This document shows, one piece after another, positions 23,451 through 34,910 of a stretch of 64,000 nucleotides of DNA. The first letter of the stretch is position 1. Each line of letters starts with the position of its first letter. Both the position numbers and the translations under genes were made by a program. The DNA lies in assembly GCA_037043455.1 (NCBI GenBank), contig JAWPHD010005089.1, forward strand, positions 62,001-126,000, read 5' to 3'. The stretch is from Cyrtodaria siliqua (Eukaryota; Mollusca; Bivalvia; Adapedonta; Hiatellidae). The notes below the pieces were generated by a model. It saw only the letters and a list, made by a program, of their open reading frames with translations. It was not told the DNA's origin and ran no database searches.

Positions 23451-25160
23451 CTTGAAAAATCACGTGACTAGAAAATCACGGCGATATGTTATTTTTAATA
23501 GGGTTTCATTACCAGTTGCCGTTTAAAATTAACGCACTTTGCAAGAAAACAGGATAATTTATTTGCAATTTCAGCATTTCTATTCCTTTCTTCATCTTTT
23601 CCGGTCACAATTGAAGTACAGCGTAACAAAACACCTAACGATATACCATTTATCAGCAACTACACCCGATAAACAAATCTACTAGTTTCCTTTGGCCTTG
23701 TCAGACAATATTAGCCAATCAGCTTTCAGTTTAATAAATACTGCAGGCTTTCATAATTTCTGTATCGCTTTCAACTCGAGTTTTGATAGGCTTATAAAGA
23801 CACACCTCCTGCGAGACCAAAAGTCAGCTTAAACGGCTGGCGCTGAATAAAGTGAAAAACACAATGTATATTTAAATGTTATGACTAGATTTTACATACA
23901 TGTACTTACTCTAGAACTTGAAAATGTAATATTAATGGCATCAAGTGTTTCGGACATGCACATAATGTAGGATAGTGTAAAGTATGCATGTAAATGACTA
24001 CAGCATCAGCATAGAGACAATTATTAATTCTGAATGTTTAAACAAATATATTATTTGTGATTAAAGTGTATATACTTTACTAAAATTACTAAGGTTGTGT
24101 AATTTCGATGTTGGTTATTATTGTTCGAAATTAGTATTTACATCATTAATAATTACTAATGAATAATGCATACTACATATATTGACTATTGTTTTCCTTT
24201 ATCCAATTGTATATCCTACTTAGCTTATTATTGCTAATTCATTCTAATCCATTGCTAATTTTCACACCTTCGCTACGACAGTTGGAGAGGCAGTTATAAA
24301 CACAGTAGGTGGTGATGTATGTATCCATGGGCTATTTAAAGCTAATTACAATCTTGTCTCAGTATAAAATAGTTATACCATATATCGGATCTGACATCTG
24401 ATATATCGGATCTGACATCTATAAATGTTTCATGGATTCAGCACACACACACTGTCTCAATGAGAATGGTATATTACACTAACACACTAACACAAGTAGT
24501 TTGTGCGCTACGGAATAAACCTAACATTGAGACAATGTGATTTAGAGTATGACAGAAAGGGTATCCCTAAACAGATTGAACTTGAACTCTACTAAATATA
24601 TTAATAATAATATAGTTTAAATCTATTAAATAGTTTATTATCTAGATATCGTGTTATGCATGATAAAAATCGAACAAACATGTATATGTGCAAGTACTGT
24701 ATAAATGTATTGGAAATAAAGCAATGTAAAGTCTATTCTTAGATGAATCTGACTTTGTGCGTGAGTTTGGCTACAGTATTACATATATTTATTTCATATA
24801 AAATTGCAGTTTAAGCGAAATTTAAGTGCACAGTCCAGGGTTTCCTACCGCAGCCAAAATTCCATTAAATTTCTTATAAATTGGAGTTCAAGTGAAACTT
24901 AAGCAGACACCAGTGTTTCCTACATCACATTTATCCGCAATAAAATTTCATTAAATTTCATATTAAAGTGGAATTGAAATCAACTTAAACTATAACATAA
25001 TTCAGGTATTTTCTGAAAAGCTAAATGCTATTAATAGGTGAATTAAATCTGAAATTTAAGGTGGAATTAAAGTTGCTGATACCGCATTATACTAGGAATT
25101 TAAGTGTAGTTTAATTGAGATGTAAGTTGTGAATAAATTCCTTATTTCATGCAGTGTAAT
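23451..25160. other. No gene; small local repeats
   Basis: TATCGGATCTGACATCT is doubled at 24380-24420. A 15-bp inverted repeat (CACACTGTCTCAATG / CATTGAGACAATGTG) lies at about 24448-24462 and 24523-24537. The piece 24640-24790 repeats 22650-22795. Otherwise AT-rich and featureless. Confidence 0.45.
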
Positions 25161-25589
25161 TATAAGTTAATTGACTATTTCCAACAAGTGTAACAATAGA
25201 TTATAAATGATCCAAATACTATTGAAGCTTCACCCGAATTATATGGACTGAAGTTGAATTTTTTGGTATGACATAAAATGCTCTTGTTTGAATTGATCTA
25301 TAGTATTCTCATAAAGAACAATTTATACTGGTAGCTTTAAACAGGTTCCGATTGCTATTTAAATATGAAATTGTCTTTTAAGTGTTATTGCCAATGCCCG
25401 GCAGTACCCATATTGTCAACATGTGTATGCTAGTAATTTCTCACACTTTACTTTAAATACAATTTTCAATATAATTGTTGTTGTAACTGTTTCTTGTATC
25501 TGGATGATTTATATGGCTACTACACCTCCTGTTGGACGTTTGCGTGTTCTTGTGTTATAATTATGCAAGTATACGGAACATGCAGACAT

Positions 25590-26120
25590 GAAATGTAGCT
25601 TTCAATACCACGGTCTGTCTAGTTTTCAAGGACCACGGTCAGTCTAGGTTTCAATGACCACAGTCAGTCTAGCTTTCAAAGACCACTGTCGGCCTAAAAC
25701 ACGTACAGTGCCAAACATTATTTACACAGATAATATGATAATAGGCAAGATACGGTATCACAAACATAAAACGGTTGTCAATAGGGCTATTGCCTTGGAT
25801 CAGTGGCAACAAAGAGTGCAAGGGGTTTAAAAAGTGGCAAACAATTGTGCAAGGGGTTTAAAAAACCAGGTTATAGGGTGCAACAAACGTCAATCTTACC
25901 CTATAGTCATCCCAATAAATCGGGACAGTGTAAATAAAGATATCCCCACCAGGTTATATTATCAAACAGCATATAATAGAAAAAGTGTGTGCTTCACAGA
26001 CTTTTTGGCATGTCCCCATGGTGTAATTGTCTAGCCTGCCTTTAGTTAAAAACGCTTTAATATTGTTACATGCCATAAATGTACTTTTCTCTCTAGAACG
26101 TATTGCAATGAGTTAACTAA
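25590..26120 (-). mobile_element. PLE copy B with internal deletion and four tail repeats
   Basis: At 25590-25700 the 3' tail word (CTTTCAA-GACCAC-GTC) occurs four times with a period of about 31 bases. The 3' region follows to 25960 and jumps directly into RT sequence around motif B (GTGTGCTTCACAGACTTT, ACGCTTTAATATTGTTACATG) at 25975-26095. Everything between is deleted compared with the copy at 41.7-45.2 kb. Confidence 0.65.
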
Positions 26121-26670
26121 TAAAAGGTTTATAGGTCCAACAGGAAGAGTATCATTCACAGAATACAGTCACTCCAACAAGTATTACGGTATGCAAAGGT
26201 GATTCACAAAGAACCTCACAAATACATTCAGTTAAAAACACATCACAAACATAAAAGGGTTAAAACAGATGTATTGCCTGGGACGGTCAGTGGCAAAAGG
26301 GACCACCGGGGAGTTTAAACCGGTTCAAGGGTGCACCAAACCTCACTCTTACCCTGTCATCATGCATAAACAACAGTGTAAATAAAAACATCCCCGCCGA
26401 GGTAACACCTTACATTTGAGAAAGCGTAGATAGGTAAGAAAAAACACAGAAATGTTCACGTTTATAATATATAAAAAACAAGTTAACCTAAGGAGCTAAT
26501 CTCATATGTACTCGATGACTTACCTGAAGTCAGAGCATCAAGGGGAAAACCGTTAAGGGCACTACAAAACGGACTGACATACATCAAACGGTTCCCACAT
26601 TAAGGAATTTAGAAAAACGTTCTCAAAAGTCCGCCGCCCGTCCGGTCGTTGCTACTTAACACGGCTTATG
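26120..26670 (-). mobile_element. PLE subfamily II, 3' region only
   Basis: It begins with TCCAACAGGAAGAGTATCAT and continues with GGAGTTTAAACCGGTTCAAG, CCTGTCATCATGCATAAAC and TGTACTCGATGACTTACC. The same variant words recur at 36440, which holds a longer copy. They differ consistently from subfamily I, hence a separate lineage. 5'-truncated. Confidence 0.7.
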
Positions 26671-27075
26671 TGCATGGTAAAATTAATATTAAAGTAGAAC
26701 AGGAAATGCAGCTTTAACACAATAAACCCAAATGCACGCAAAAAGACAAACATGGATGGCAAAGTTAATACGAAATAAAATCACATTATGTCACAAACAC
26801 AAAACGGGATTGACAGTAGGGCTACCGTCTTGGCAAACAAGGACGCTGGGGTTTAAACCAGGTTCTAGGTTGCGCCAAACCCCACACTTACGCTACTGTC
26901 ATCCCAATCAAACGGGACAGTGTAAATAAAGAAATCCCCGCCATGAACCTTTCTCTAACCAACAAGGTAGCATTAATAAGCAATATAAGCAAAACTCGAA
27001 GATGCTCGTTTATATATAACACAAAAAACAAAAGCCCAGAAAGCCAAAAAAGGTACTCAATGACTTGGCAGAAAA

Positions 27076-27605
27076 AAGAGTATGATAATGGACCTTTGGA
27101 AACGGCCGAGCACGACACATACGAAATATTGCAGTCTCGGTTTGATTGAGACTGTTCATGAGCGGTAGTAAAATATGCTAGCTACCGATCATGCCCTCTA
27201 GCCCCGGGTTGAGCAGAACTCAATATTCATAAAATCAACAGCACAAAATTGTAACCATCCCGAAGATGGCTTGCATATGGCGGTGGACATGGAGTATACG
27301 TCTTCCCCATGTCGTACGGCGTATGGTCCCAGTATCTAATAAAATGAAATGCACCGAAGAGCGAAATAAACATAATGGAATTTAGTTGGGAGCAGCGGTT
27401 AGGAAGCCTGCGTATAAAAAGCAGACAACATATCCCATGAGTGGTTAAACAATACCCAGAGCCTTTTATCGGCCGGAGTAGTGGAACCACCGAATCAAAA
27501 ATTAAGTAAGAAAACAAAAGAAATTGAAAATGTACCACCGATAACTAAATATAAGTATCGGTCTCAGCGATCTCCAAAGATCGAATGAATAACAGTACTG
27601 ACTGC
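27076..27605 (+). mobile_element. Hairpin-rich 0.5-kb insertion element, copy 1
   Basis: It is shared with 44051-44545. It starts AAGAGTATGATAATGG and ends AACAGTACTGACTGCA. It contains hairpins CAGTCTC (27132-27138) / GAGACTG (27148-27154), GAGCGGTAG / CTACCGATC (27160-27190, one mismatch) and CGATCT-CCAA-AGATCG (about 27568-27583). There is no poly-A tail, coding frame or clear target duplication. The two copies sit at different sites of PLE elements, in the same orientation. The class is unknown. Confidence 0.7.
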
Positions 27606-27716
27606 AGCCAGAGCAACACGAGAATAAACCATTGAGGGTACGACAAGACAAGATTGCGGACAAACATCAAACTTTATCATCCTTTTGGGCTTTAGGTAGT
27701 CATCATAGGGTCATCA

Positions 27717-27905
27717 TTACTGATCGGTCATCGCAAAATTAAAGAAGAACGCATAGTGGTGTACTGTAAATGTGTCCACCAATAAGCACGCAGTGCGATG
27801 CAAAATGATAGGGTCATATCCTCTTTTGATAAACCTTTTAACGAGTTTAACAAAGATAGTATGACAATGATCATGACCAAGAATCTTACGAAGTTTATAA
27901 ATCAC
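27717..27905 (-). pseudogene. PLE polyprotein C-terminal fragment (copy D)
   Basis: IYKLRKILGHDHCHTIFVKL, VKRFIKRGYDPIILHRTACL and VDTFTVHHYAFFFNFAMTDQ are the post-RT words of the family. The Asn-Cys-Ala-Met-Thr-Gly end is altered. A frameshift separates it from the upstream RT part. Confidence 0.65.
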
Positions 27906-28119
27906 ATCACCATAGAAGTCAGAAGAGTTCTTGAATTACTTTTATATTTGGAAAGAAGAAAGGGTTACGATATTAACATTTTGCAAAGGTTTTACGAAGT
28001 TTATGGTAACGATAGCCCCGATGGAGTAGCTTTTTAGTTTTACAAAGATTACGAATATTAATGTCCCGAACTCGAGTACACGCTCTAGAAAATCGAATAA
28101 GTTGAAGCACATAGACCCC

Positions 28120-28317
28120 TTAAGAATTTGCTTGGGGAACATCCCCATCTAAATGGAGATAATTATCAATATCAAAATTAAAATCATCTCTTTTGTCATA
28201 GATTTTGCCATTTATTTCACCATTTTCAAAAGAATGATGTAAATCGTGAAAAGAAGCGTTAGTATCAGAAAGATAAGCTTTGTTAAGTTGACGTTTTTTA
28301 GGATATATATTATTCAA
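28120..28317 (-). pseudogene. PLE RT fragment after motif C (copy D)
   Basis: NNIYPKKRQLNKAYLSD, then KIYDKRDDFNFDI and YLHLDGDVP, the stretch that follows YLDD in the other copies. It is truncated at its N-terminal side at 28317. Confidence 0.65.
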
Positions 28318-28364
28318 TGACCACTGTCAACCAAACGTGCTCACGTTTGCCTTATAAGAAAAAT

Positions 28365-28480
28365 AAATAAAAGTAGAACATGAAATATAGCATTCAAGGA
28401 CTACTTTCAATCAACAGAAAACATCAACACAAAACACACGAACAGAAACAAACAATCATTACAAAGATGAATTCTCAAGC
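28365..28480 (-). mobile_element. PLE 3' tail remnant
   Basis: GAACATGAAATATAGCATTC, AAGGACTACTTTCAATCAAC, then ACACACGAACAGAAACAAAC, the outermost 3' end of the family. It marks a separate, almost wholly lost copy. Just upstream is the palindrome CAAACGTG-CT-CACGTTTG at 28332-28349. Confidence 0.55.
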
Positions 28481-28529
28481 TTTGACATCAGATACATGAT
28501 GATGGAGACAATACGGTCATATAGAGATA

Positions 28530-29140
28530 ATGAATTTATCATTATGCGATCGACTGCGTGTTTAGTAGTTGACCAATATACAATTCGTCACTATGCATTT
28601 CTCCTTAACTATGCGATGATCGGACAGATTTTGGACCGAATGACGACGTCTAACTAAATACTCAAAGGACGGTAGAGTCTGGCTTTTGTTTTACATCCCG
28701 TCTGTTCGTATCATTAACGGTTTGTTCTCTTGTTTCTCTGGCTTCTGCCAACTCACTGAGTACTGGCGTTGTGGCTTTCTATTTTTTTATATCATATATA
28801 CATGATCATTTGTATGTTATGCTTACATTTTAATGTTGCAATGTTTGTTAGAGAATATACCCTGGCGGGGATATCTGTATTTACACTGTCACGCTTAGTT
28901 GGGATGACAATAGGGTAAGATTGAGGATTGGTACACCCTAGAACCTGGTTTAAAGCCCCAGCGGCCTTTTATGCCACTGACCATTCCAAGGCTGTAGCCT
29001 TATTGTCAACCATTTATGTTTGTGGTGTAACATCTTGCCTTTTAGTCATCTATGTAGTTGTTGTTTGTTTCTGTGTGTGTTTATGGTTGACTCTTGTCCT
29101 TGATTGATACATGTCCTGTTCGACTGTTATATACACCTTT
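28530..29140 (+). mobile_element. PLE copy E, 3' end, plus orientation
   Basis: It begins in the post-RT region (ATGCGATCGACTGCGTGTTT, then CAATTCGTCACTATGC) and runs through the 3' region to the tail (TGGTTGACTCTTGTCCTTGA, CCTGTTCGACTGTTAT). Bases 28605-28986 form an inverted repeat with 29722-30101. Confidence 0.75.
28605..28986. repeat. Inverted repeat arm 1 (382 bp)
   Basis: Nearly identical, in opposite orientation, to 29722-30101. The arms differ by a handful of substitutions and small gaps, much less than either differs from other PLE copies. Shared private words such as ACGACGTCTAACTAAATACT show that one was copied from the other. The spacer is 735 bases. Confidence 0.85.
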
Positions 29141-29539
29141 ACAATCAGAAGGAACTAATATTTTCAACTGAATAGCGCCGCAAGTACGATAATCGACAAT
29201 TGGATACTGTGCACCCATACATCACTGGGAGATGGCAATACGTATAGCTATATAGTCCTCAAATGCCTGTTTGTAGGTCATTATTTAAGGCATAATTACT
29301 CTTTGGTCTGTATATTAAACGCAAGTTTTATAAATAATTATTATTCTTACGTTGCCATCTTTTAGATTTCAGAATGTGGGTATAATTTTAATTATACGTA
29401 TTTGTAATAACAGAAACATTCAATTATATAGTGCGACGTGCTATAATCACGCCATGGTTTGGTCTGCCACATGGCATTTTAATATGTTATATACCTACGA
29501 TGAATGATACAGTATGTTTGAACACAAACAAGGCTGTTT

Positions 29540-29645
29540 ACTACTGATAGCACTTCCCTTACTGGCATGTTGGCCAGGCTGAGCTTGAGACCGTCTCGTC
29601 TTTCACCACTGCGGGTTCGAATCCCACTGTTAGATGGACTTGTAA
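29540..29645 (+). other. Possible tRNA-derived retroposon head
   Basis: GGTTCGAATCC at about 29613-29623 is a perfect B box, with TGGCCAGGCTGAG some 45 bases upstream as a poor A box. No cloverleaf can be drawn. It lies in the spacer of the inverted repeat. Confidence 0.3.
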
Positions 29646-29721
29646 ATGAGAAAGTGTAGATTATTACGGATGTGAAAGGTGTTCTGATTCTACCCAAGAA
29701 AAAGGAGTTCTCCCTCACTAT

Positions 29722-30101
29722 GAATGGTCAGTGGCATAAAAGGCCGCTGGGGCTTTAAACCAGGTTCTAGGGTGTACCAATCCTCACTCTTACCCTATTG
29801 TCATCCCAACTAAGCGTGACAGTGTAAAAAGACATCCCCGCCAGGTTATATTCTCTAACAAACATTGCAACATTAAAATGTAAGCATAACATACAAATGA
29901 TCATGTATATATGATATAAAAAAATAGAAAGCCACAACGCCAGTACTCAGTGAGTTGGCAGAAGCCAGAGAAACAAGAGAACAAACCGTTAATGATACGA
30001 ACAGACGGGATGTAAAACAAAAGTCAAACTCTACCGTCCATTGAGTATTTAGTTAGACGTCGTCATTCGGTCCAAAATCTGTCCGATCATCGCATAGTTA
30101 A
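29722..30101 (-). mobile_element. PLE piece, inverted repeat arm 2 (380 bp)
   Basis: A minus-strand PLE fragment covering the 3' region (AGGCCGCTGGGGCTTTAAAC, GAGTTGGCAGAAGCCAGAG) up to TAACTATGCG. Both its ends coincide with the ends of the match to 28605-28986; it lacks the usual 3' tail. That fits local inverted duplication, not independent insertion. Confidence 0.8.
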
Positions 30102-31367
30102 AGACCGGATCTCAAAATCTTCAATAACCGTACGGTAGGCCATTAAGCAAATTAGGCACAGTAGGAGTGGTTTATCCACTGGTCAGTTTGTGCTGTTTGT
30201 AAACATAAACACATGTGATATGGTAAAGCAATAAACTTCAGTGTGAAGTCTGTATATCAGAGATAAAGATGAAGAGATAATCATTTCAGGCAATTATCTA
30301 TTACAATAAGTGGAATTATAAACTTAGGAGTGTGTCCCTATTTAACTCCAATAAAACAAATAATCGCAACTTTTTTTCCACAAATAACTCCGATTTTATA
30401 AAATTTCCTTTGTATACATTTATAAAGTGTTCACCAGGGCTTGTTCAGGCAATACACTATTAATTAAGTTTAAAAATTACTTCTGATATCTGTTTTAATT
30501 TTTGTTAATATGTAAGCATTGTTTGCATTGTTGAGGAACAAAAAAACTTGCAGTTTCAGAAGAGCAACTTGAGACAATTACCCATTAATTTAAAGGATAA
30601 CCTCAGTCTCAAATACATAGTTTATGTAGTTCCTAGAACAAGAAACTGTGGATTAAAAACAGAAAAATAGGGCACTGAAATGATAAATGCTTCTGCAGTT
30701 ATGTATGACATAAAAGGGATATATAACGCCAACGTGTGTTTTATAAATGGTCAGGCAATGGTTCCCATATTTACCAAGTGTTCCCAACATGGGTCATTTA
30801 TGGAAATAATTGAGTCAGGACACATGCACAATCTCTGTACACATACTATTTACTGAAAAAATAATAACTTTCATAATATCTAATGTCATGTCTCTGTAAG
30901 TGAATTCATAAGATGTGAGTGTACTGTACATCTAAACACTGTAGTATTTGTAGTAGTTTTGTATTCCCCGCCATATGTCAGCTGAATGAAAATCTCCAGC
31001 ATCTCAACTCTAGTTGGCTGGTAGACAGGTCATGACCTTTCATCAACTGTCAATCACAATTTGAATTTTACAACAGTTTTCAAAAACGATTTTTTAGATA
31101 TAACACTCACAAATGTCACAGTGCTTTCAAATTCACAAGGAATATTCACCAAACATTCAAGAACATTCATGCCAAGTTTCAACAAAATGTGTGAAGTAGG
31201 TCTATTAAAATTGTGAAAAAAATCCCCACTGGTGCTTTGCTTGTTGACAGCTTAGAGTGGTCAGTGATAGTAGCCATTTTTCAGTGTACCCAGCTTTTAT
31301 AGTGTGACCCCGGCCTTTAAGGAGAAATCACTCAAATTCGACGGTCATTTATAGTCGAGCTGAAAAT
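30102..31367. other. No gene or recognised element
   Basis: AT-rich, no coding motifs. It is within the left-specific stretch 25.6-34.1 kb that the right block lacks. Confidence 0.45.
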
Positions 31368-31720
31368 GACCGAGCGACCGAGCGACCGACCGACCGAGTA
31401 AACAACCAACCAACCAACCAACCAACCAATCAACCAACCAACCAACCAACCAACCAACCAACCAACCAACCAACCAACCAACCAACCAACCAACCAACCA
31501 ACCAACCAACCAACCAACCAACCATCAAACCAACCAACCAATCAATCAACCAATCAACCAATCAACCAACCAACAAACATTACAACCAACCAAACAATCA
31601 ACCAACCAACCAAACCAACCAACCAACCAACAAACAAACAAACAAACAAACAAACAACCACCTACCAACCAACCAAACAATCAACATACAAACCAATCAA
31701 CCAACCAATCAACCAACTTT
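31368..31720. repeat. AACC tetranucleotide microsatellite
   Basis: A GACC/GAGC lead-in (31368-31399), then mostly AACC with AATC, AAAC and CAAA variants to about 31720. The minus-strand WLVGWLVG frame is an artefact. Confidence 0.95.
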
Positions 31721-32485
31721 TTGATTTTATCATTATCTTGCATATGTAAGTGTACACCAACTGGCTGACTGTATAAGTATTTAGTCGGGTATTATTATTA
31801 GGAGAACACATCAAAGATATAAAATACATCATTAGTAATGCCGAATTAGGCGCCTGAAATTGTTTTATTCACCTGTAAATGCTGCAGTTATCTTATATTC
31901 AGAGAAAGAGACAGATTACTCAAATAATAGTTAATGACAAGTGTAAGTGCAACAGAATTACCATAGTACATTGAAGGTTACACGATTTCTCAATGAGCAT
32001 CCGTCATATAGGCAGATCTCACGCCCGGAAGATTCTCATCCATGGTTGTAATTATGATCCCGAGGGGGAGACCTCTATTGCACATGGATAAAATCATGAT
32101 GGATTATTTTTCTCATATTATGTACTGAGTGCCTGTATAAAACAATAAGTGACTTCAATGACTGTATTTAATTTAACGCTAGGATAAATCATGTCAATGT
32201 GACGTCATGATGTCCCATGTAAGATAGAGTTATCTCACATGAGGAAATTACCTATTTCATATGAATAGAAATGGGAGAATTGGCATATCCACTAGTTGTT
32301 ATAATCATTATGTATAAACAAACAAACAATCATATAAGGTACACGAAATACTGAGATTCCAGAAGGTACTGCATATATGAAAACTACTAGTAATGACGTT
32401 GAACTTCATTAAATGCAATATGTTTCGTCTAAAAGCTATCAGTTTATTTGGAACATCATATTCATCAATAAATCCGTCAATTTAA
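31721..32485. other. No gene; small palindromes
   Basis: CATGTAAGATAGAGTTATCT and CACATG near 32217-32242 form an imperfect hairpin. Otherwise nothing recognised. Confidence 0.4.
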
Positions 32486-32489
32486 CGTA

Positions 32490-32915
32490 ACAATAGATAT
32501 AGAAACGTAGCATTCACCAAATACAGTCAACCAAAAGACCATACAACACCAGTGACAATTACAAGTAAATGGCAAATTATTTGACACCATAAACATAAAC
32601 AGGTTGACAATAGGGGTACCGCCTTGGAACAAAGGCAGTTTGGGGGTTAAACCAGGTTTTTGGATGCAATAAAGAAATCCCTGCCAGGCTATATCCTCTA
32701 ACCAACTATGCAGACTTAATATGCAATTGAAGTATAACAGAAATATGATAATGTATATATGAATATAAAAAAAAAATCGAAAGCATGGAAAGCCACAAAG
32801 CAAGTACGCATTTACTTGGCAGATGTCAGAGCAACAAGAGAATAAACCATTGAAGCATCAAAGATTACCATCCTTTAAGGATTTAGGTAGATGTCATTAG
32901 AGGGTTGCGCTTAAC
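32490..32915 (-). mobile_element. PLE 3' region, internally deleted
   Basis: Tail GTAGCATTCACCAAATACAG, then GTTGACAATAGGGGTACCGC and GGGGGTTAAACCAGG, then a jump over the CACTTACCC part to AATAAAGAAATCCCTGCCAG and ACTTGGCAGATGTCAGAGC. No RT sequence. The minus frame 32477-32803 is a chance frame over this non-coding region. Confidence 0.7.
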
Positions 32916-33104
32916 TTTGTTGCTAGTATAATGAATGATGGAAATAGGTATAGGTTTTCACCTAAAACAATACTGATCTTCATGTTCATGGGCAATACAT
33001 ATGGTCAACTTTTCTGTTCGTGTTCAAATCATTTCTCATTGCAGCCACTGGTAGGCAAGACAAATGAATCTGAGGATTTCGTTTTAGCTTTTTTGAAGTA
33101 AATC

Positions 33105-33455
33105 ACAAGATACAATGTTATCCTGAGATGTTTATTATTTTGTATGTGTATCTTTAGTTAGTTTCTCTGGATGTGGACTTTATTGTTAGAGAATTTCTTT
33201 TGATGGGATGAAGACAGAATAATAGCGAGGATTGTGCGCATATAAAATCGATTCAAGCTAACCAGTAAGCCTTATTGCCTACTGACCGTTCCAAGTCGGT
33301 AACCCTGTCTTCACCACCCTTTCTGTTGTTTTTTTGTCTCTTTCATTGTAGTTTCTAGTCCTTGTTTGCATTGCAGTGCGGACCTACGATGCCATTGCCT
33401 TCGGACGCTGTGGTTTCTATAGGACCCTATATATCATTTACCATTTATCAGTCTA
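33105..33455 (+). mobile_element. PLE subfamily III, 3' end
   Basis: ATCCTGAGATGTTTATTATT, GGATTGTGCGCATATAAAAT, CGATTCAAGCTAACCAGTA, TGACCGTTCCAAGTCGGTAA, and the terminal GTTTCTATAGGACCCTATAT. It matches 43590-43948 and, inverted, 61105-61480. 5'-truncated. Confidence 0.75.
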
Positions 33456-34094
33456 ATGTTTTAATTCATATATCATACTTGGTCTTTTTGTATATCTTTC
33501 ATTTAACGAGATACATTTGCGTACTTCAATTAAAAATCTGATTTCTGGCAAAGATACGTTGATAAAAACACACACTGAAGCATGTTTAATTGTATAATTA
33601 TCTTATAAATCGTGTTGTAACGAAAACATCTTTTTTATATATATATATTCCAGTTGTATGACCAGAAACCGTTATTGGTGCACTGATCCTGAAATCAAAA
33701 ACATGTTATCTAGAAGTCTAATGTTACAGGTGACTTTAAAATCAAAATACACATTGTTTTTAAAATAACATATAATATATTGTTTTTTTTGTTGATGAAA
33801 TATGTTTATTCCACATTCGTGAATAATAATTGCGAATTAAGTATTTAGAAGTGTAACACCTAGTGTATAATGTTCATACACATACCTGTTTTGACACAAA
33901 CACATACTCTGCAGTATGTCAGTCACATACCAGATGGCCATTTTAATGAATCAGTTGTGTTTCTTCAAAACTATGAACAGAAATGAAGAGCATTATCCCG
34001 AGCCTGACTCACAGTTTGTCGGATGCTATTATTTGACAGGTCATGCAATAATATTAATAGTATTGATTAGTTACAGACAGATCTTAAACGTGAA
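33456..34094. other. No gene or recognised element
   Basis: AT-rich. The small plus frame at 33916-34107 has no known motif. Confidence 0.4.
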
Positions 34095-34910
34095 TACAGT
34101 TTTATGAAATTTAGACATGCTAATTATTGCATTTTCAGCAACATTATAACATAAAATAATAAAATAATGAAATGCATGGACAATTTAATAATCATTATTG
34201 TCATTGTGTGTTGTTACAAAGCAGTAATTGATTTAAAACAGGATACGTTGACACTAACAAACACGCAATTATTGCGTCCTGAGCCTCGACCATTAATGTT
34301 AATTTCGATCGATCGATGTATCATTTTTTCTTCACGATCATACAGAGTATCTCGCAATTAGAGAGTTGGGTGGGGAGAATATAAGAATATTTATGGGTAT
34401 CCGGTAAGGATCGGGAATTCGAACTGTAACAAATGCAACTTTCATTGTTGATATCAGCGTGCGATCTTTATCTTCCCCCTTGTAAGATCAGGCTTTCCAT
34501 CACCCATGTAAGACACGGATAACCTTATACGGTATGCAGGTAAATACACTGCTAGGGCAAGGTCCTCTCATGAAGCACTGCCAGGGTCAATCGAGACCCT
34601 TTCTGGCATTTGCTAGCGTAACATTGTTTGCGACCAGTATGGGAGCAAAGTAATAGTTCATGTATCTTGTTTCACCATTTATAAATAGTGTATCATTATT
34701 TGTATAATTCTGTATCTTAACTATCAATGATCATTTGCAAGTCTCAAAACTTAATTAAACGTATTCAAGCAGTTGCGTTTATTTATATTCAATCCTTCTT
34801 TTGTGGGTAAATAATACATATCTGTGTTTAAATCAAACCTCATACATTTATATGAATCGTAGTGGTGAGACTACCTGTACATTCAAGGATTGCTGATACA
34901 CCGGTCCTAC
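34095..34910. repeat. Duplicated segment, left copy
   Basis: It matches 59715-60335 (TTGTTACAAAGCAGTAATTG, TATTGCGTCCTGAGCCTC, CTCTCATGAAGCACTGC, ACCATTTATAAATAGTGTAT). Compared with the right copy it has about 165 extra bases at 34385-34550. No gene. Confidence 0.75.

Larger units (their letters stand above)
26690..28317 (-). mobile_element. PLE copy D (subfamily I), split by a 0.5-kb insertion
   Basis: The 3' region at 26690-27075 stops within ACTTGGCAGAA and resumes at about 27606 with CCAGAGCAAC, words that are adjacent in intact copies. The piece between is a separate element. The element runs to the RT region just after YLDD and is cut at 28317, where another PLE tail starts. Confidence 0.75.

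Noticed and set aside
27076..27605. Solo LTR (TGATAATGG ... TGCA ends)
   Set aside because: The bases before TGATAATGG are shared by both copies, so the border lies further out, and no target duplication is present.
31332..31541. WLVGWLVG membrane-like frame
   Set aside because: Translation of the AACC microsatellite.
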